In this document: positions 32,181 through 43,312 of the stretch, one piece after another
Position numbering within the stretch: the stretch's first letter is position 1
Layout of the letters: every line of letters begins with the position of its first letter
Source: Flavonifractor sp. An112
Lineage (GTDB): Bacteria; Bacillota; Clostridia; Oscillospirales; Oscillospiraceae
DNA: 51,733 bases
Assembly: GCF_002161085.1 (NCBI RefSeq)
Contig: NZ_NFLU01000015.1
Span: 1 to 51,733 of the forward strand
Reading direction: 5' to 3'
Program-made: the position numbers and the translations under genes
The notes under the pieces: model-generated
What the model was told of the DNA's origin: nothing
Seen by the model: the letters and a program-made list of their open reading frames with translations, nothing else
Databases searched by the model: none

Positions 32181-32684
32181 GTGGAGTATCAAAACGTTAC
32201 CTTGATCGGAATGCCCGGCTCGGGCAAGAGCACCGTGGGGGTGCTGCTGGCCAAGACCCTGGGCTATCGCTTTGTGGATGCCGATCTGCTCATCCAGCAG
32301 CGGGAGGGCGCCCTGCTCCAGGACATCCTGGACCAGCGGGGCGTGGAGGCCTTCCTGGATGTGGAGGAGGCCGTGATCCGGGATCTGGACTGCACCCGCA
32401 CTGTCATTGCACCCGGCGGCAGCGCCATCTGCCGGGAGGAGGCCGCCCGCCACCTCAAGGAGCTGGGGCTGGTGGTGTATCTCCATGTGCCTCTGGAGGA
32501 GCTGGAGCGGCGCATCCGCAACATCACCACCCGGGGCATTGCCATGTCCCCCGGCCAGACCCTGGCCGACGTGTACGCCGCCCGGGAGCCTCTGTACCGC
32601 AAATACGCCGACCTGACGGTGGATGTGACGGGGGGAAACACCCTGGAGCAGACGGTGGCGGCAGTGGTGGCCCGGCTGGGCTGA
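32181..32684 (+). CDS. Shikimate kinase-like P-loop kinase
   Basis: Protein of 167 aa from a GTG start with GGAAAGGA upstream. The Walker A is GMPGSGKST (10-18), VDADLLIQQREG corresponds to the DxD substrate region, PGGSAI to the GG motif, and REPLYRKYADLTVD is the conserved C-terminal Arg segment. In shikimate kinases the shikimate-binding Arg lies in FRxxE; here the site reads FLDVE, so the natural substrate may differ. It stands alone with its own promoter, and no other shikimate gene is present. Confidence 0.82.
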   Translation: MEYQNVTLIGMPGSGKSTVGVLLAKTLGYRFVDADLLIQQREGALLQDILDQRGVEAFLDVEEAVIRDLDCTRTVIAPGGSAICREEAARHLKELGLVVYLHVPLEELERRIRNITTRGIAMSPGQTLADVYAAREPLYRKYADLTVDVTGGNTLEQTVAAVVARLG

Positions 32685-32691
32685 CCGCCCC

Positions 32692-32719
32692 TTGTATTTT
32701 TTTGAAATAATGATATACT
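32692..32719 (+). promoter_or_regulatory. Promoter upstream of the DEAD-box helicase leader
   Basis: TTGTAT (32692-32697), a 16-nt spacer and TATACT (32714-32719). It gives a leader of about 135 nt containing the hairpin at 32749. Confidence 0.6.
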
Positions 32720-32748
32720 ATATTCCAGTAAACTATCATGTACGAAAT

Positions 32749-32786
32749 GCCCGCCGGCTGGCCGGCGGGCTTCGTCGTGTTTTTTC
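32749..32786 (+). terminator. Terminator-like hairpin in the helicase leader (possible attenuator)
   Basis: GCCCGCCGGC and GCCGGCGGGC form a 9- to 10-bp stem (32749-32770), followed by TTCGTCGTGTTTTTT. It lies about 25 nt after the predicted start site and 75 nt before the helicase ATG, so transcription of the gene must pass it. Confidence 0.65.
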
Positions 32787-32860
32787 TGCCTCCGCGCGGC
32801 AGTCTTATTTTTTGTGCCCCCGGCGCGGAAGGGGCATTTCTAACGAAAGGAACGAACCGC

Positions 32861-34648
32861 ATGACATTCCAGGACCTCGGCCTGAAAGCGCCCATCCTGA
32901 GGGCGCTGGCCGAACAGGGGTATGAACGCCCCTCCCCCATTCAGGAAAAAGCCATTCCCCCCGCTCTGGCAGGCCGGGACGTGCTGGGCTGCGCCCAGAC
33001 CGGCACCGGCAAGACCTGCGCCTTTGCCGCCCCCATCCTCCAGCGGCTCAGCGACCGCAAGGGCAAGGGCATCCGGGCCCTCATCCTCACCCCCACCCGG
33101 GAGCTGGCCCTCCAGATCCAGGAGAACATTGTGGCCTACAGCCGCCACCTGCCCATCCGCTCCGCCGTCATCTTCGGCGGCGTGGGCCAGAACCCCCAGG
33201 TGGAGCAGCTGAAAAAGGGCGTGGACATCCTGGTGGCCACCCCCGGCCGCCTGGGCGATTTGTACAACCAGAAGTTTGTGGATCTGTCCAGGCTGGAGGT
33301 CTTTGTGCTGGACGAGGCCGACCGGATGCTGGACATGGGCTTCATCCACGATGTGCGCCGCATTCTGGGCTGGCTGCCCAAGAAGAAGCAGACCCTCTTC
33401 TTCTCCGCCACCATGCCCCCGGAGGTCCAGGGGCTGGTGGACTCCCTGCTGGTGAATCCGGTAAAGGTGGCGGTGGACCCGGTGTCCTCCCCGGTGGAGG
33501 TCATCGACCAGAAGCTCTACTATGTGGACCGGGGCAACAAGACCAAGCTGCTGGCCTCTCTGATCCTGGAGCCCGACGTGAAGAACGCCCTGGTGTTTAC
33601 CCGCACCAAGCACGGGGCCAACAAGGTGGCCGGGGACCTGGTGAAGGCGGGTATCGCCGCCGCCGCCATCCACGGCAACAAGAGCCAGACCGCCCGGCAG
33701 CAGGCCCTGGCCGACTTCAAGAGCGGCAAGGTCACCGCCCTGGTGGCCACCGACATTGCCGCCCGGGGGCTGGACATCGAGGAGCTGAGCCACGTCTTTA
33801 ACTACAACCTGCCCGATGTACCCGAGACCTACGTCCACCGCATCGGCCGTACCGGTCGGGCGGGCCACGGCGGCACCGCCATCTCCTTCTGCGACATCAA
33901 TGAGAAGGAGGAGCTCAAGGGCATCCAGAAGTTGCTGGGCAAGGCCATCCCGGTGGTGGAGGACCACCCCTGGCCCATGGAGGTCTTTGAGCCCCTGCCC
34001 AAGGATAAGAAGGGCCGGATTATCAACCCGGAGGACGCCGAGGCCCGGGCCGCCGCCAAGGAGAAGCGCCGCCAGCGGGACGCCGCCAACAAGGCCGCCG
34101 CTGCCGAGCGCAAGGCCAAGGCTGCTCAGAAAGCGGCTGAGGCGGTGGAACAGCCCGCCCCGGCCCAGCCGGAGAAAAAGAAGAAGTCCAGGCGGGGGGT
34201 GCGCAACAGCGCCACTCTGGAGGAGGCCCTGGTAGCCACCGCTCCCACCCGCCCTGCTGCGCCCGAGCCGGCGTTTGAGGATTTCCGCCGGCCCGATCCC
34301 CTGGCCAGCGACATCATTATGGATGCCACCGCCCGGCTGCTGGCCCCCCGGAAGCCCGCTCCCCGGCCTGAGAAGAAGGACAACCGGAAGGAAAAGCGGC
34401 CCAAGGAGAAGCAGGCCAAAGAGAAGCAGGCCCCTCAGGAGAAGGCTTCTCAGAAGCAGCCAAAGGCCCAGGGCAAGAAGCAGGCGGCAGCCCAGTCCCC
34501 CGCCCCCGCGCCCAAGAGTGAGCGGAAGAAGCGGGGCGGCAGAGGCCGTGCCGGCCGTCCGCCGGAGATCGTGCTGCGGTCCAACGGCCAGAAGGACTCC
34601 ACCGAGCAGCCCAGCCTGATGAAACCCTATTATCTCAGCGACGACTGA
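32861..34648 (+). CDS. DEAD-box ATP-dependent RNA helicase
   Basis: Protein of 595 aa. Motifs in order: Q motif (YERPSPIQ), AQTGTGKT (45-52), PTRELA, TPGR, DEAD (151-154), [11 protein letters not shown] and HRIGRTGR. After the two RecA domains (to about 380) comes a long Lys/Ala/Pro-rich tail of about 210 residues ending [15 protein letters not shown], typical of RhlE/CshA-type cold-shock and ribosome-assembly helicases. The ATG at 32861 has GAAAGGAA 7 nt upstream; the in-frame extension to 32738 crosses the leader hairpin and is rejected. Confidence 0.95.
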   Translation: MTFQDLGLKAPILRALAEQGYERPSPIQEKAIPPALAGRDVLGCAQTGTGKTCAFAAPILQRLSDRKGKGIRALILTPTRELALQIQENIVAYSRHLPIRSAVIFGGVGQNPQVEQLKKGVDILVATPGRLGDLYNQKFVDLSRLEVFVLDEADRMLDMGFIHDVRRILGWLPKKKQTLFFSATMPPEVQGLVDSLLVNPVKVAVDPVSSPVEVIDQKLYYVDRGNKTKLLASLILEPDVKNALVFTRTKHGANKVAGDLVKAGIAAAAIHGNKSQTARQQALADFKSGKVTALVATDIAARGLDIEELSHVFNYNLPDVPETYVHRIGRTGRAGHGGTAISFCDINEKEELKGIQKLLGKAIPVVEDHPWPMEVFEPLPKDKKGRIINPEDAEARAAAKEKRRQRDAANKAAAAERKAKAAQKAAEAVEQPAPAQPEKKKKSRRGVRNSATLEEALVATAPTRPAAPEPAFEDFRRPDPLASDIIMDATARLLAPRKPAPRPEKKDNRKEKRPKEKQAKEKQAPQEKASQKQPKAQGKKQAAAQSPAPAPKSERKKRGGRGRAGRPPEIVLRSNGQKDSTEQPSLMKPYYLSDD

Positions 34649-34663
34649 TAGGATCCATCCCTC

Positions 34664-34703
34664 AACGGCGCTGCCGCGACTATCGCGGCAGCGCCGTTTT
34701 TTT
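34664..34703 (+). terminator. Intrinsic terminator after the helicase
   Basis: AACGGCGCTGCCGCGA, loop CTA and the complementary arm (34664-34698), running into seven T. Confidence 0.92.
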
Positions 34704-34817
34704 GCCCAGTTCTCAAGGTATGAAAAAGGCCTGAAAGAAAAAATATATACAAAAAATTTTTATGTTAAATAATTAACAAAAATGAATTAGGTAAAAAAAG
34801 GAGGAAAATGCGGCATA

Positions 34818-34892
34818 ATGGATAAAGAAGCTAAAAATATGGAAAGAAAAACTAGGCAAAACCAGCTGAAAAAAAGAAAGACCAAAAAATAA
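34818..34892 (+). CDS. Possible 24-aa Lys/Arg-rich micro-ORF
   Basis: ATG at 34818 with AGGAGG 13 nt upstream (longer than usual). The product starts MDKEAKNMERKTR and ends KKRKTKK; about half the residues are Lys or Arg. An overlapping ATG at 34808 gives only five codons. Chance is quite possible in so A-rich a sequence. If translated it could act as an upstream peptide for the ntp operon. Confidence 0.3.
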   Translation: MDKEAKNMERKTRQNQLKKRKTKK

Positions 34893-34908
34893 ACTCGCTA
34901 TTTTAAAC

Positions 34909-34937
34909 TTGCAATCTTGGTCAAATTGAAGTATCAT
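34909..34937 (+). promoter_or_regulatory. Promoter for the V-ATPase operon
   Basis: TTGCAA (34909-34914), a 17-nt spacer and TATCAT (34932-34937), 60 nt before the first operon gene. Confidence 0.7.
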
Positions 34938-34997
34938 GACTAGTAACATCGGATAAATTGTCCGGAGGGACAAGAGATGGGGAAAGGCGGTGAATGT

Positions 34998-35311
34998 ATG
35001 TCTCTGGAAGCGATCAAGCAGGTGACTGAGGCTGAACAGGCCAACAAGCAGCGCAAGGCGGAAGCACAGGCGGAGGCCAAGCGCACCGTGGCGGAGGCCG
35101 AGCGGGCTGGCAAGGCCCGGCTGGCGGAAGCCCGGGCTCAGGCCGAGGCTCAGGTCCGTGAATTTATGCGGGCGGCGGAGGAAACGGCGGCCAAGCACGC
35201 GGCCGAGGTCAACGCCCAGACGCAGAAGGCCTGCGACGCCCTGCGGGCCAAGGCGGAGGGCCGTCTGGCCGACGCCGCTGAGAGCATCGTGAGAAGGGTA
35301 GTGAAGAACTG

Positions 35312-35312
<1 letters not shown>
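34998..35312 (+). CDS. ntpF: V-type ATPase peripheral stalk subunit G/H
   Basis: Protein of 104 aa, almost entirely an Ala/Glu/Arg coiled coil (MSLEAIKQVTEAEQANK...), the stator partner of subunit E. The ATG at 34998 fits the family start; an ATG at 34977 with GGAGGG 7 nt upstream would add seven residues and is a real alternative. It is the first gene of the operon, in the Enterococcus hirae ntp order, and its TGA overlaps the ATG of ntpI (TGATG). Confidence 0.88.
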
Positions 35313-37817
<2,505 letters not shown>

Positions 37818-37831
37818 GCAAGAGGTAGACT

Positions 37832-38419
37832 ATGGACGGAATTGAAAAAATCACCGGACGCATCGCGGCCGACGCCGGACGGGAGATCGGCGACATCAAC
37901 GCCGAGGCCCGCCGTCAGGCCGACGAGATCACGGCCCGGTATGAGGCTCAGGCCCAGCGGGAGAGTGAGGAGATTATCTCCCGGGGCCGCCGCAACGCCG
38001 ACGAGCGGGTGGAGCGGCTGGCCAGCGTGGCCCAGCTGGACGCCCGCAAGCTGGAGCTGGCCGCCAAGCAGGAGATGCTCTCCAAGGCCTACGACCTGGC
38101 GCTGGAGAAGCTGGTCAACCTGCCCGACAAGGAGTATGTGAACCTGCTGGCCGACCTGGCCGTGAAGGCCTCCTCCACCGGCCGGGAGGCGGTCATCTTC
38201 TCCCAGAAGGACCGCGCCCGCTACGGCAAGGCCGTGGTCACCCAGGCCAACGAGAAGCTGGGCGACGGACACCTGACCATGTCCGAGCAGTCCCGCCCCA
38301 TTCAGGGGGGCCTCATCCTCAGCGACGGGGACGTGGAGGTCAACTGCACCTTTGAGACGCTGGTGCGCCTCCAGCGGGGCGAAATGGACCGCGAGGTGGC
38401 CAAGGTGCTCTTTGACTGA
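37832..38419 (+). CDS. ntpE: V-type ATPase peripheral stalk subunit E
   Basis: Protein of 195 aa: an N-terminal helix rich in Ala, Arg and Glu (about 1-85) that pairs with subunit G, and a C-terminal globular domain (about 100-195) with QGGLILSDGDVEVNCTFETL, the family signature. It anchors the A3B3 head to the stator. It lies 14 nt after ntpK. Confidence 0.94.
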   Translation: MDGIEKITGRIAADAGREIGDINAEARRQADEITARYEAQAQRESEEIISRGRRNADERVERLASVAQLDARKLELAAKQEMLSKAYDLALEKLVNLPDKEYVNLLADLAVKASSTGREAVIFSQKDRARYGKAVVTQANEKLGDGHLTMSEQSRPIQGGLILSDGDVEVNCTFETLVRLQRGEMDREVAKVLFD

Positions 38420-38449
38420 TGCGCTCCTTGCAAGTAAGGAGGCAACATT

Positions 38450-39448
38450 TTGGCTAAGATCAAAGATACCGACTATCTGACCATATCCGCCCGTATCCGG
38501 GCCATGGAGAACCGTCTCCTTACCCGGGAGCGGATGGAGCGGATGCTGGACGCCCGCACCGACGATGAGGCCGCCAAGGTCCTCACCGAGTGCGGCTACG
38601 GGGAACTGACCGCCCTCACCCATGCCGGGCTGGACGAACTGCTCTCCGCCGCCCGGGCCGCTCTGTACAAGGAGCTGAAGGGCGCGGTGCCCGACAAGCG
38701 GCTGGTGGACGTGTTCCAGATGAAATACGACTACCACAACGCCAAGACCCTCATCAAGGCCGCTGCCGTAGGGGCTGAGCCCGACCGGCTGCTGATGGAG
38801 GGCGGTCGCTGGACCGCCGCCCAGATCAAGGAGGCCTACCAGCGGGACAACCTGCGGGACTTCACCGATCCCTTCCGGCAGGCCATCGTCCAGGCCAGGG
38901 AGCTGCTGGGCGGCGGCAACGACCCCCAGCTGGCCGACTTCGTGCTGGACCGGGCCTACTTCGCCGAGATGAGCGAGGCCGCCAAGGCCGTGGGCAGTCC
39001 CTTCCTGGAGGGGTATGTCCGCCTGCTCATTGATTCCACCAACCTGCGCTCCGCCGTTCGGGCCGCCCGCATGGGCAAGGGCAACGATTTCCTCAATCAG
39101 GTGCTCCTCCCCGGCGGCAACGTGGAGGTACACACCCTCACCTCCGGCAAGGGCAGCGACCTGGCCGCCCTGTTCCGGGCGGGCCCCCTCAGCGAGGCGG
39201 CCGCCGCAGGCGCCGCCCTCACCGCCCCCGGCAGCGGGGAGCTCACCGCCTTTGAGCGCCTGTGCGACAACGCGGTGATGGGCTATCTGGCCCAGGCCCG
39301 CCGCATCCCCTTCGGGGAGCAGGCGGTGATCGGCTACCTGTACGCCAGGGAGAACGAGTTCACCGCCATCCGCACCATTCTGTCCGGCCGCATGGCGGGG
39401 CTGGACGGGGACACCATCCGGGAAAGGCTGCGTGAAGCCTATGTCTAA
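38450..39448 (+). CDS. ntpC: V-type ATPase subunit C (d-like)
   Basis: Mostly helical protein of 332 aa. It has the YLTISARIRAME start, the FQMKYDYHNAKTLIKA block and EGYVRLLIDSTNLRSAVRAARMG repeats typical of archaeal/bacterial subunit C. This cone-shaped protein links the central rotor shaft to the K ring. A TTG start follows AAGGAGG. Its last 8 nt overlap the start of the next gene. Confidence 0.94.
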   Translation: MAKIKDTDYLTISARIRAMENRLLTRERMERMLDARTDDEAAKVLTECGYGELTALTHAGLDELLSAARAALYKELKGAVPDKRLVDVFQMKYDYHNAKTLIKAAAVGAEPDRLLMEGGRWTAAQIKEAYQRDNLRDFTDPFRQAIVQARELLGGGNDPQLADFVLDRAYFAEMSEAAKAVGSPFLEGYVRLLIDSTNLRSAVRAARMGKGNDFLNQVLLPGGNVEVHTLTSGKGSDLAALFRAGPLSEAAAAGAALTAPGSGELTAFERLCDNAVMGYLAQARRIPFGEQAVIGYLYARENEFTAIRTILSGRMAGLDGDTIRERLREAYV

Positions 39449-39755
39449 GTACAAAATCGCAGTGCTGGGAGACAAGGACAGCGTGCTGGGCTTCAAGGCC
39501 CTGGGGCTGGATGTGTTTCCCGCCGAGACCGTGGAGGAGGCCAAGCAGACCCTCCACCAGCTGGCCAAGGAAAATTACGCGGTGATCTACCTCACCGAGC
39601 AGTACGCCGCCGGTATGACGGCGGAGGTGGCCCGGTACAAGGATGAGCTCACCCCGGCCATCATCCTCATCCCCGGCAAGGACGGCTCTCTGGGCATCGG
39701 CATGGCCAACGTCAAGAGCGCCGTGGAACGGGCCGTGGGCGCGGATATTCTTTAA
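39441..39755 (+). CDS. ntpG: V-type ATPase subunit F
   Basis: Protein of 104 aa with the Rossmann-like fold of subunit [21 protein letters not shown] at the N terminus and [17 protein letters not shown] near the C terminus. It joins subunit D in the central shaft and regulates ATP hydrolysis. The ATG at 39441 overlaps the ntpC stop (ATGTCTAA). The gene is named ntpG in E. hirae. The next gene is unusually far (209 nt) because of inserted palindromes. Confidence 0.94.
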   Translation: MSKYKIAVLGDKDSVLGFKALGLDVFPAETVEEAKQTLHQLAKENYAVIYLTEQYAAGMTAEVARYKDELTPAIILIPGKDGSLGIGMANVKSAVERAVGADIL

Positions 39756-39777
39756 CTGCTGACTGCACGGGTCAAAT

Positions 39778-39803
39778 GGGACGATGTGGGCATCGTCCCC
39801 TAC
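39778..39803 (-). repeat. GTAGGGG palindromic repeat, inverted copy
   Basis: GTAGGGGACGATGCCCACATCG TCCC on the minus strand: same GTAGGGG head and CCCACA loop as the two copies that follow, but in the opposite orientation and with a different stem. Confidence 0.7.
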
Positions 39804-39826
39804 GCGCGCAGATCTTTCATTGCTCT

Positions 39827-39854
39827 GTAGGGGCGGGTGCCCACACCCGCCCGC
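39827..39854 (+). repeat. GTAGGGGC palindromic repeat
   Basis: GTAGGGGCGGGTGCCCACAC followed by CCGCCCGC; the stem is GGGCGGGTG with CACCCGCCC. It is identical over 28 nt to the copy at 39909. Between them, CCGCCGGA...TCCGGCGG forms another stem. Confidence 0.85.
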
Positions 39855-39908
39855 ACCCCCGCCGGAGCCCAACGAAGTGGGTCCGGCGGGGAGGAGAAGG
39901 GGCGCTTC

Positions 39909-39936
39909 GTAGGGGCGGGTGCCCACACCCGCCCGC
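39909..39936 (+). repeat. GTAGGGGC palindromic repeat
   Basis: Second exact copy of the 28-nt repeat at 39827. It ends 28 nt before the ntpA start, so it sits in the leader close to the ribosome-binding site. Confidence 0.85.
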
Positions 39937-39964
39937 GTCCCGACGAGAAAGAAGGTTGAGCTAT

Positions 39965-41743
39965 TTGAGCGGAAAAATCGTCAAAGTCTCCGGCCCGCTG
40001 GTGGTGGCCACCGGACTGACCGACGCCAACATGGCCGACGTGGTCCGTGTGGGCGAGCAGCGCCTCATCGGTGAGATCCTCACCATGAACGGCGACTCCG
40101 CCTCCATCCAGGTCTACGAGGAGACCTCCGGCCTGGGCCCCGGCGCCGTGGTGGAGACCACCGGCGCCCCCATGTCCGTGGAGCTGGGCCCCGGCATTAT
40201 TGAGAACATCTACGACGGCATCCAGCGCCCCCTGGAGGGCATCATGAAGAAGGCGGGCTCCAACAACCTGCCCCGCGGCGTGGAAGTCCCCGCCCTGGAC
40301 CGGGAGAAGAAGTGGCAGTTCAACGCCACCGTCCAGCCCGGCGCCAAGGTCATCGGCGGCGACGTCATCGGCACCGTCCAGGAGACCAGCGTGGTACTCC
40401 ACAAGATTATGATCCCCCCCAAGATGAGCGGCACCATTGAGTCCATCCAGTCCGGCGAGTTCACCGTGCTGGACACCGTGGCCGTGCTGGTGGACGACAA
40501 GGGCGAGAAGCATAATCTCACCATGGTTCAGAAGTGGCCTGTCCGTGTGGGCCGCCCCTACAAGCATAAGTATCCCCCCAAGACCCCCCTGCTGTCCGGT
40601 CAGCGTATCGTGGACGCCATGTTCCCCGTGGCCAAGGGCGGCACCGCCGCCATCCCCGGCCCCTTCGGCTCCGGCAAGACCGTCATGCAGCACCAGCTGG
40701 CCAAGTGGTCCGACGTGGACATCGTGGTCTACATCGGCTGCGGCGAGCGGGGCAACGAGATGACCGACGTGCTCCGGGAGTTCCCCGAGCTGGTGGACCC
40801 CCGTACCGGCGAGTCCCTGATGAAGCGGACCGTGCTGATTGCCAACACCTCCGATATGCCCGTGGCTGCCCGTGAGGCCTCCATCTACACCGGCATCACC
40901 ATCGCCGAGTACTTCCGCGACATGGGCTACCATGTGGCCGTTATTGCCGACTCCACCTCCCGCTGGGCCGAGGCCCTGCGTGAGATGTCCGGCCGTCTGG
41001 AAGAGATGCCCGGCGAAGAAGGCTACCCCGCCTACCTGTCCTCCCGTCTGGCCCAGTTCTACGAGCGGGCCGGCATGGTGGAGTGCATCGGCTCCGACGC
41101 CGACCGCCGGGGCTCCCTGACCGCCGTGGGCGCTGTTTCGCCCCCCGGCGGCGACCTGTCCGAGCCCGTGTCCCAGGCCACCATGCGTATCGTCAAGGTG
41201 TTCTGGGCCCTGGACGCCTCCCTGGCCTACCGCCGTCACTTCCCCGCCATCAACTGGCTGAACTCCTACTCCCTGTACCTGGACTCCCTGAAGCCCTGGT
41301 ACGACGAGCACCTGGGTCCCCAGTTCATGGTCAACCGCGACAAGTCCATGTCCATCCTCCAGGAGGAGGCCAGCCTGAACGAGATCGTGCAGCTGGTTGG
41401 TAAGGACTCCCTGTCCGCCGGCGACCAGCTGACCCTGGAGACCGCCAAGATGCTCCGCGAGGACTTCCTCCAGCAGAACGGCTTTATGGAGGTGGACTGG
41501 TACTCCAGCTACGAGCGCCAGGACAAGATGATCCAGATGATTCTGGACTACGACAAGCTGTGCCGGGCCGCCATCGAGAAGGGCGCCCCTGTGGCAGAGC
41601 TGTTCAATATCCCCTTCCGTGAGAAGATGGGCCGTGCCAAGAGCGTGCCCGACGACCAGTTCAAGGCCGTCTACGCCGATATGGCCCGGGAAATGGAAGA
41701 GGAGATCGAGGCCATTGCGGCCAAGGGAGGTGAAGAGGCATGA
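39965..41743 (+). CDS. ntpA: V-type ATPase catalytic subunit A
   Basis: Protein of 592 aa. The N-terminal beta barrel is followed by the non-homologous region typical of V-type A subunits, the P-loop GPFGSGKT (232-239), GCGERGNEM and the [15 protein letters not shown] Walker B region. It hydrolyses or synthesises ATP in the A3B3 head. The TTG at 39965 is chosen: it begins [14 protein letters not shown], where the family starts, and GAAGG lies upstream; longer frames would translate the palindromic repeats. Its stop overlaps the ntpB start by 4 nt (ATGA). Confidence 0.97.
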   Translation: MSGKIVKVSGPLVVATGLTDANMADVVRVGEQRLIGEILTMNGDSASIQVYEETSGLGPGAVVETTGAPMSVELGPGIIENIYDGIQRPLEGIMKKAGSNNLPRGVEVPALDREKKWQFNATVQPGAKVIGGDVIGTVQETSVVLHKIMIPPKMSGTIESIQSGEFTVLDTVAVLVDDKGEKHNLTMVQKWPVRVGRPYKHKYPPKTPLLSGQRIVDAMFPVAKGGTAAIPGPFGSGKTVMQHQLAKWSDVDIVVYIGCGERGNEMTDVLREFPELVDPRTGESLMKRTVLIANTSDMPVAAREASIYTGITIAEYFRDMGYHVAVIADSTSRWAEALREMSGRLEEMPGEEGYPAYLSSRLAQFYERAGMVECIGSDADRRGSLTAVGAVSPPGGDLSEPVSQATMRIVKVFWALDASLAYRRHFPAINWLNSYSLYLDSLKPWYDEHLGPQFMVNRDKSMSILQEEASLNEIVQLVGKDSLSAGDQLTLETAKMLREDFLQQNGFMEVDWYSSYERQDKMIQMILDYDKLCRAAIEKGAPVAELFNIPFREKMGRAKSVPDDQFKAVYADMAREMEEEIEAIAAKGGEEA

Positions 41744-43122
41744 TCCGTGAATACCGTACCATTCAGGAGATCAACGGCCCCCTGATGGTGGTCCGCAAGG
41801 TCGACCGCGTCACCTACGACGAGCTGGCCGAGATCGAGCTGTCCGACGGCTCCATCCGCCGCTGTAAGGTGCTGGAGGTCAACGGCGACAACGCGGTTGT
41901 GCAGCTCTTCGAGTCCTCCGCCGGCATCAACCTGGCCCAGTCCAAGGTCCGCTTCCTGGGTCACCCCCTTCAGCTCCCCGTGTCCGGCGATATGCTGGGC
42001 CGGGTGTTCAACGGCATGGGCCGTCCCATTGACGGCGGCCCCGAGATCATGGCCGAGGAGTACCGTGACATCAACGGCCTGCCCATGAATCCCGCCGCCC
42101 GCGACTACCCCAACGAGTTCATCCAGACCGGCATCTCCACCATCGACGGTCTGAATACCCTGGTCCGCGGCCAGAAGCTGCCTATCTTCTCCGGCTCCGG
42201 CCTGCCCCACGCCGCCCTGGCCGCCCAGATCGCCCGTCAGGCCAAGGTGCTGGGGGACGACGCCGGCAACTTCGCCGTAGTCTTCGCCGCCATCGGCATC
42301 ACCTTCGAGGAGTCCGACTTCTTCGTGCAGGAGTTCCGCCGCACCGGTGCCATTGACCGTACCGTGCTCTTTACCAACCTGGCCAACGACCCCGCCGTCG
42401 AGCGTATCGCCACCCCCCGTATGGCCCTCACCGCCGCCGAGTACCTGGCCTTTGAGAAGGATATGCACGTGCTGGTCATCCTCACCGACATCACCAACTA
42501 CGCCGAGGCCCTCCGTGAGGTGTCCGCGGCCAAGAAGGAGGTCCCCGGCCGCCGGGGCTACCCCGGCTACCTGTACACCGACCTGGCCACCATGTACGAG
42601 CGGGCCGGCCGCCAGCTGGGCAAGAAGGGCTCCATCACCATGATCCCCATTCTGACCATGCCCGAGGACGACAAGACCCACCCCATTCCCGACCTGACCG
42701 GCTATATCACCGAGGGCCAGATCATCCTGTCCCGGGAGCTGTACCGCAAGGGCATCAATCCCCCGGTGGACGTGCTGCCCTCTCTGTCCCGTCTGAAGGA
42801 TAAGGGCGTGGGCCCCGGCAAGACCCGTGAGGACCACGCGGGCACCATGAACCAGCTGTTCGCCGCCTACTCCACCGGTAAGGAGAACAAGGAGCTCATG
42901 AGCATCCTGGGCGAGGCCGCCCTCTCCCCCACCGATCTGCAGTACGCCAAGTTTGCCGACGAGTTTGAGAAGCGCTATGTCTCCCAGGGCACCGATGAGA
43001 ACCGCTCCATCATGGAGACCCTGGACCTGGGCTGGGATCTGCTGAGCCTGCTGCCCAAGGCGGAGCTGAAGCGTATCAAGCCGGAGTATATCGAGAAATA
43101 CCTCCCGAAAAAGGAGGGATAA
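41740..43122 (+). CDS. ntpB: V-type ATPase non-catalytic subunit B
   Basis: Protein of 460 aa of the expected length. It resembles subunit A but the P-loop is degenerate (FSGSGLPH), as in all B subunits. [17 protein letters not shown] and [15 protein letters not shown] are characteristic blocks. It alternates with A in the hexameric head. AAGGGAGGTGAAGAGGC precedes the ATG. A stranded copy of the ntpD start follows 3 nt after its stop. Confidence 0.97.
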   Translation: MIREYRTIQEINGPLMVVRKVDRVTYDELAEIELSDGSIRRCKVLEVNGDNAVVQLFESSAGINLAQSKVRFLGHPLQLPVSGDMLGRVFNGMGRPIDGGPEIMAEEYRDINGLPMNPAARDYPNEFIQTGISTIDGLNTLVRGQKLPIFSGSGLPHAALAAQIARQAKVLGDDAGNFAVVFAAIGITFEESDFFVQEFRRTGAIDRTVLFTNLANDPAVERIATPRMALTAAEYLAFEKDMHVLVILTDITNYAEALREVSAAKKEVPGRRGYPGYLYTDLATMYERAGRQLGKKGSITMIPILTMPEDDKTHPIPDLTGYITEGQIILSRELYRKGINPPVDVLPSLSRLKDKGVGPGKTREDHAGTMNQLFAAYSTGKENKELMSILGEAALSPTDLQYAKFADEFEKRYVSQGTDENRSIMETLDLGWDLLSLLPKAELKRIKPEYIEKYLPKKEG

Positions 43123-43149
43123 ATCATGCCGGCCATTAACGTGAGCCCC
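43106..43149 (+). pseudogene. Stranded duplicate of the ntpD ribosome-binding site and 5' end
   Basis: AAGGAGGGATAAATC then ATGCCGGCCATTAACGTGAG, read as MPAINVSP. It corresponds to 43291-43335, where the real ntpD starts GTGCCTGCGATTAACGTGAA (MPAINVNP). Of 24 coding positions 19 match, and three of the five changes are synonymous third-position changes. Because it lies 3 nt after the ntpB stop it is probably the ancestral ntpD start. Translation from it would run into the palindromic element for about 66 codons. Confidence 0.8.
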
Positions 43150-43272
43150 ATGCGGCCAGCCGCATGGGGACCCCTAGATTTCACATCCTCGGGCGGAGTG
43201 AATCCGCCCTGCGGAAATTGCCTGCGGCAATTTTACGGCGCAAAAGCGCCGTCCCCGCGTTGCGGGGCCCCT
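43146..43272 (+). repeat. Mosaic palindromic element, copy B (ntpB-ntpD gap)
   Basis: Hairpin CCCCATGCGGC/GCCGCATGGGG (43146-43169), GGGGACCCC, a spacer with CACATC, hairpin GGGCGGAGTGAATCCGCCC (43191-43209), hairpin AAATTGCCTGCGGCAATTT (43215-43233), hairpin CGGCGCAAAAGCGCCG (43236-43251) and hairpin CCCCGCGTTGCGGGG (43253-43267). It has the same order as copies C, D and A. It interrupts an operon whose other genes mostly overlap or nearly touch. Confidence 0.85.
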
Positions 43273-43312
43273 CTGGAAGCTGACAATGGTCGAAGGAGAG
43301 GAGGGGTGATCC

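Larger units (their letters stand above)
34704..34976 (+). other. AT-rich island upstream of the V-ATPase operon
   Basis: About 270 nt of strikingly A/T-rich sequence in an otherwise GC-rich window. It includes GTTAA-ATAA-TTAAC (34764-34777), a possible operator, a 24-codon basic micro-ORF (34818-34892) and the promoter at 34909-34937. Nothing else is recognised in this gap. Confidence 0.7.

Noticed and set aside
32738-32860. N-terminal extension of the DEAD-box helicase
   Set aside because: It runs across the leader hairpin and T-run; the family start and ribosome-binding site fit 32861.
39827-39936. CRISPR array
   Set aside because: Two direct repeats and one inverted relative, self-complementary, with no regular spacers and no cas genes.
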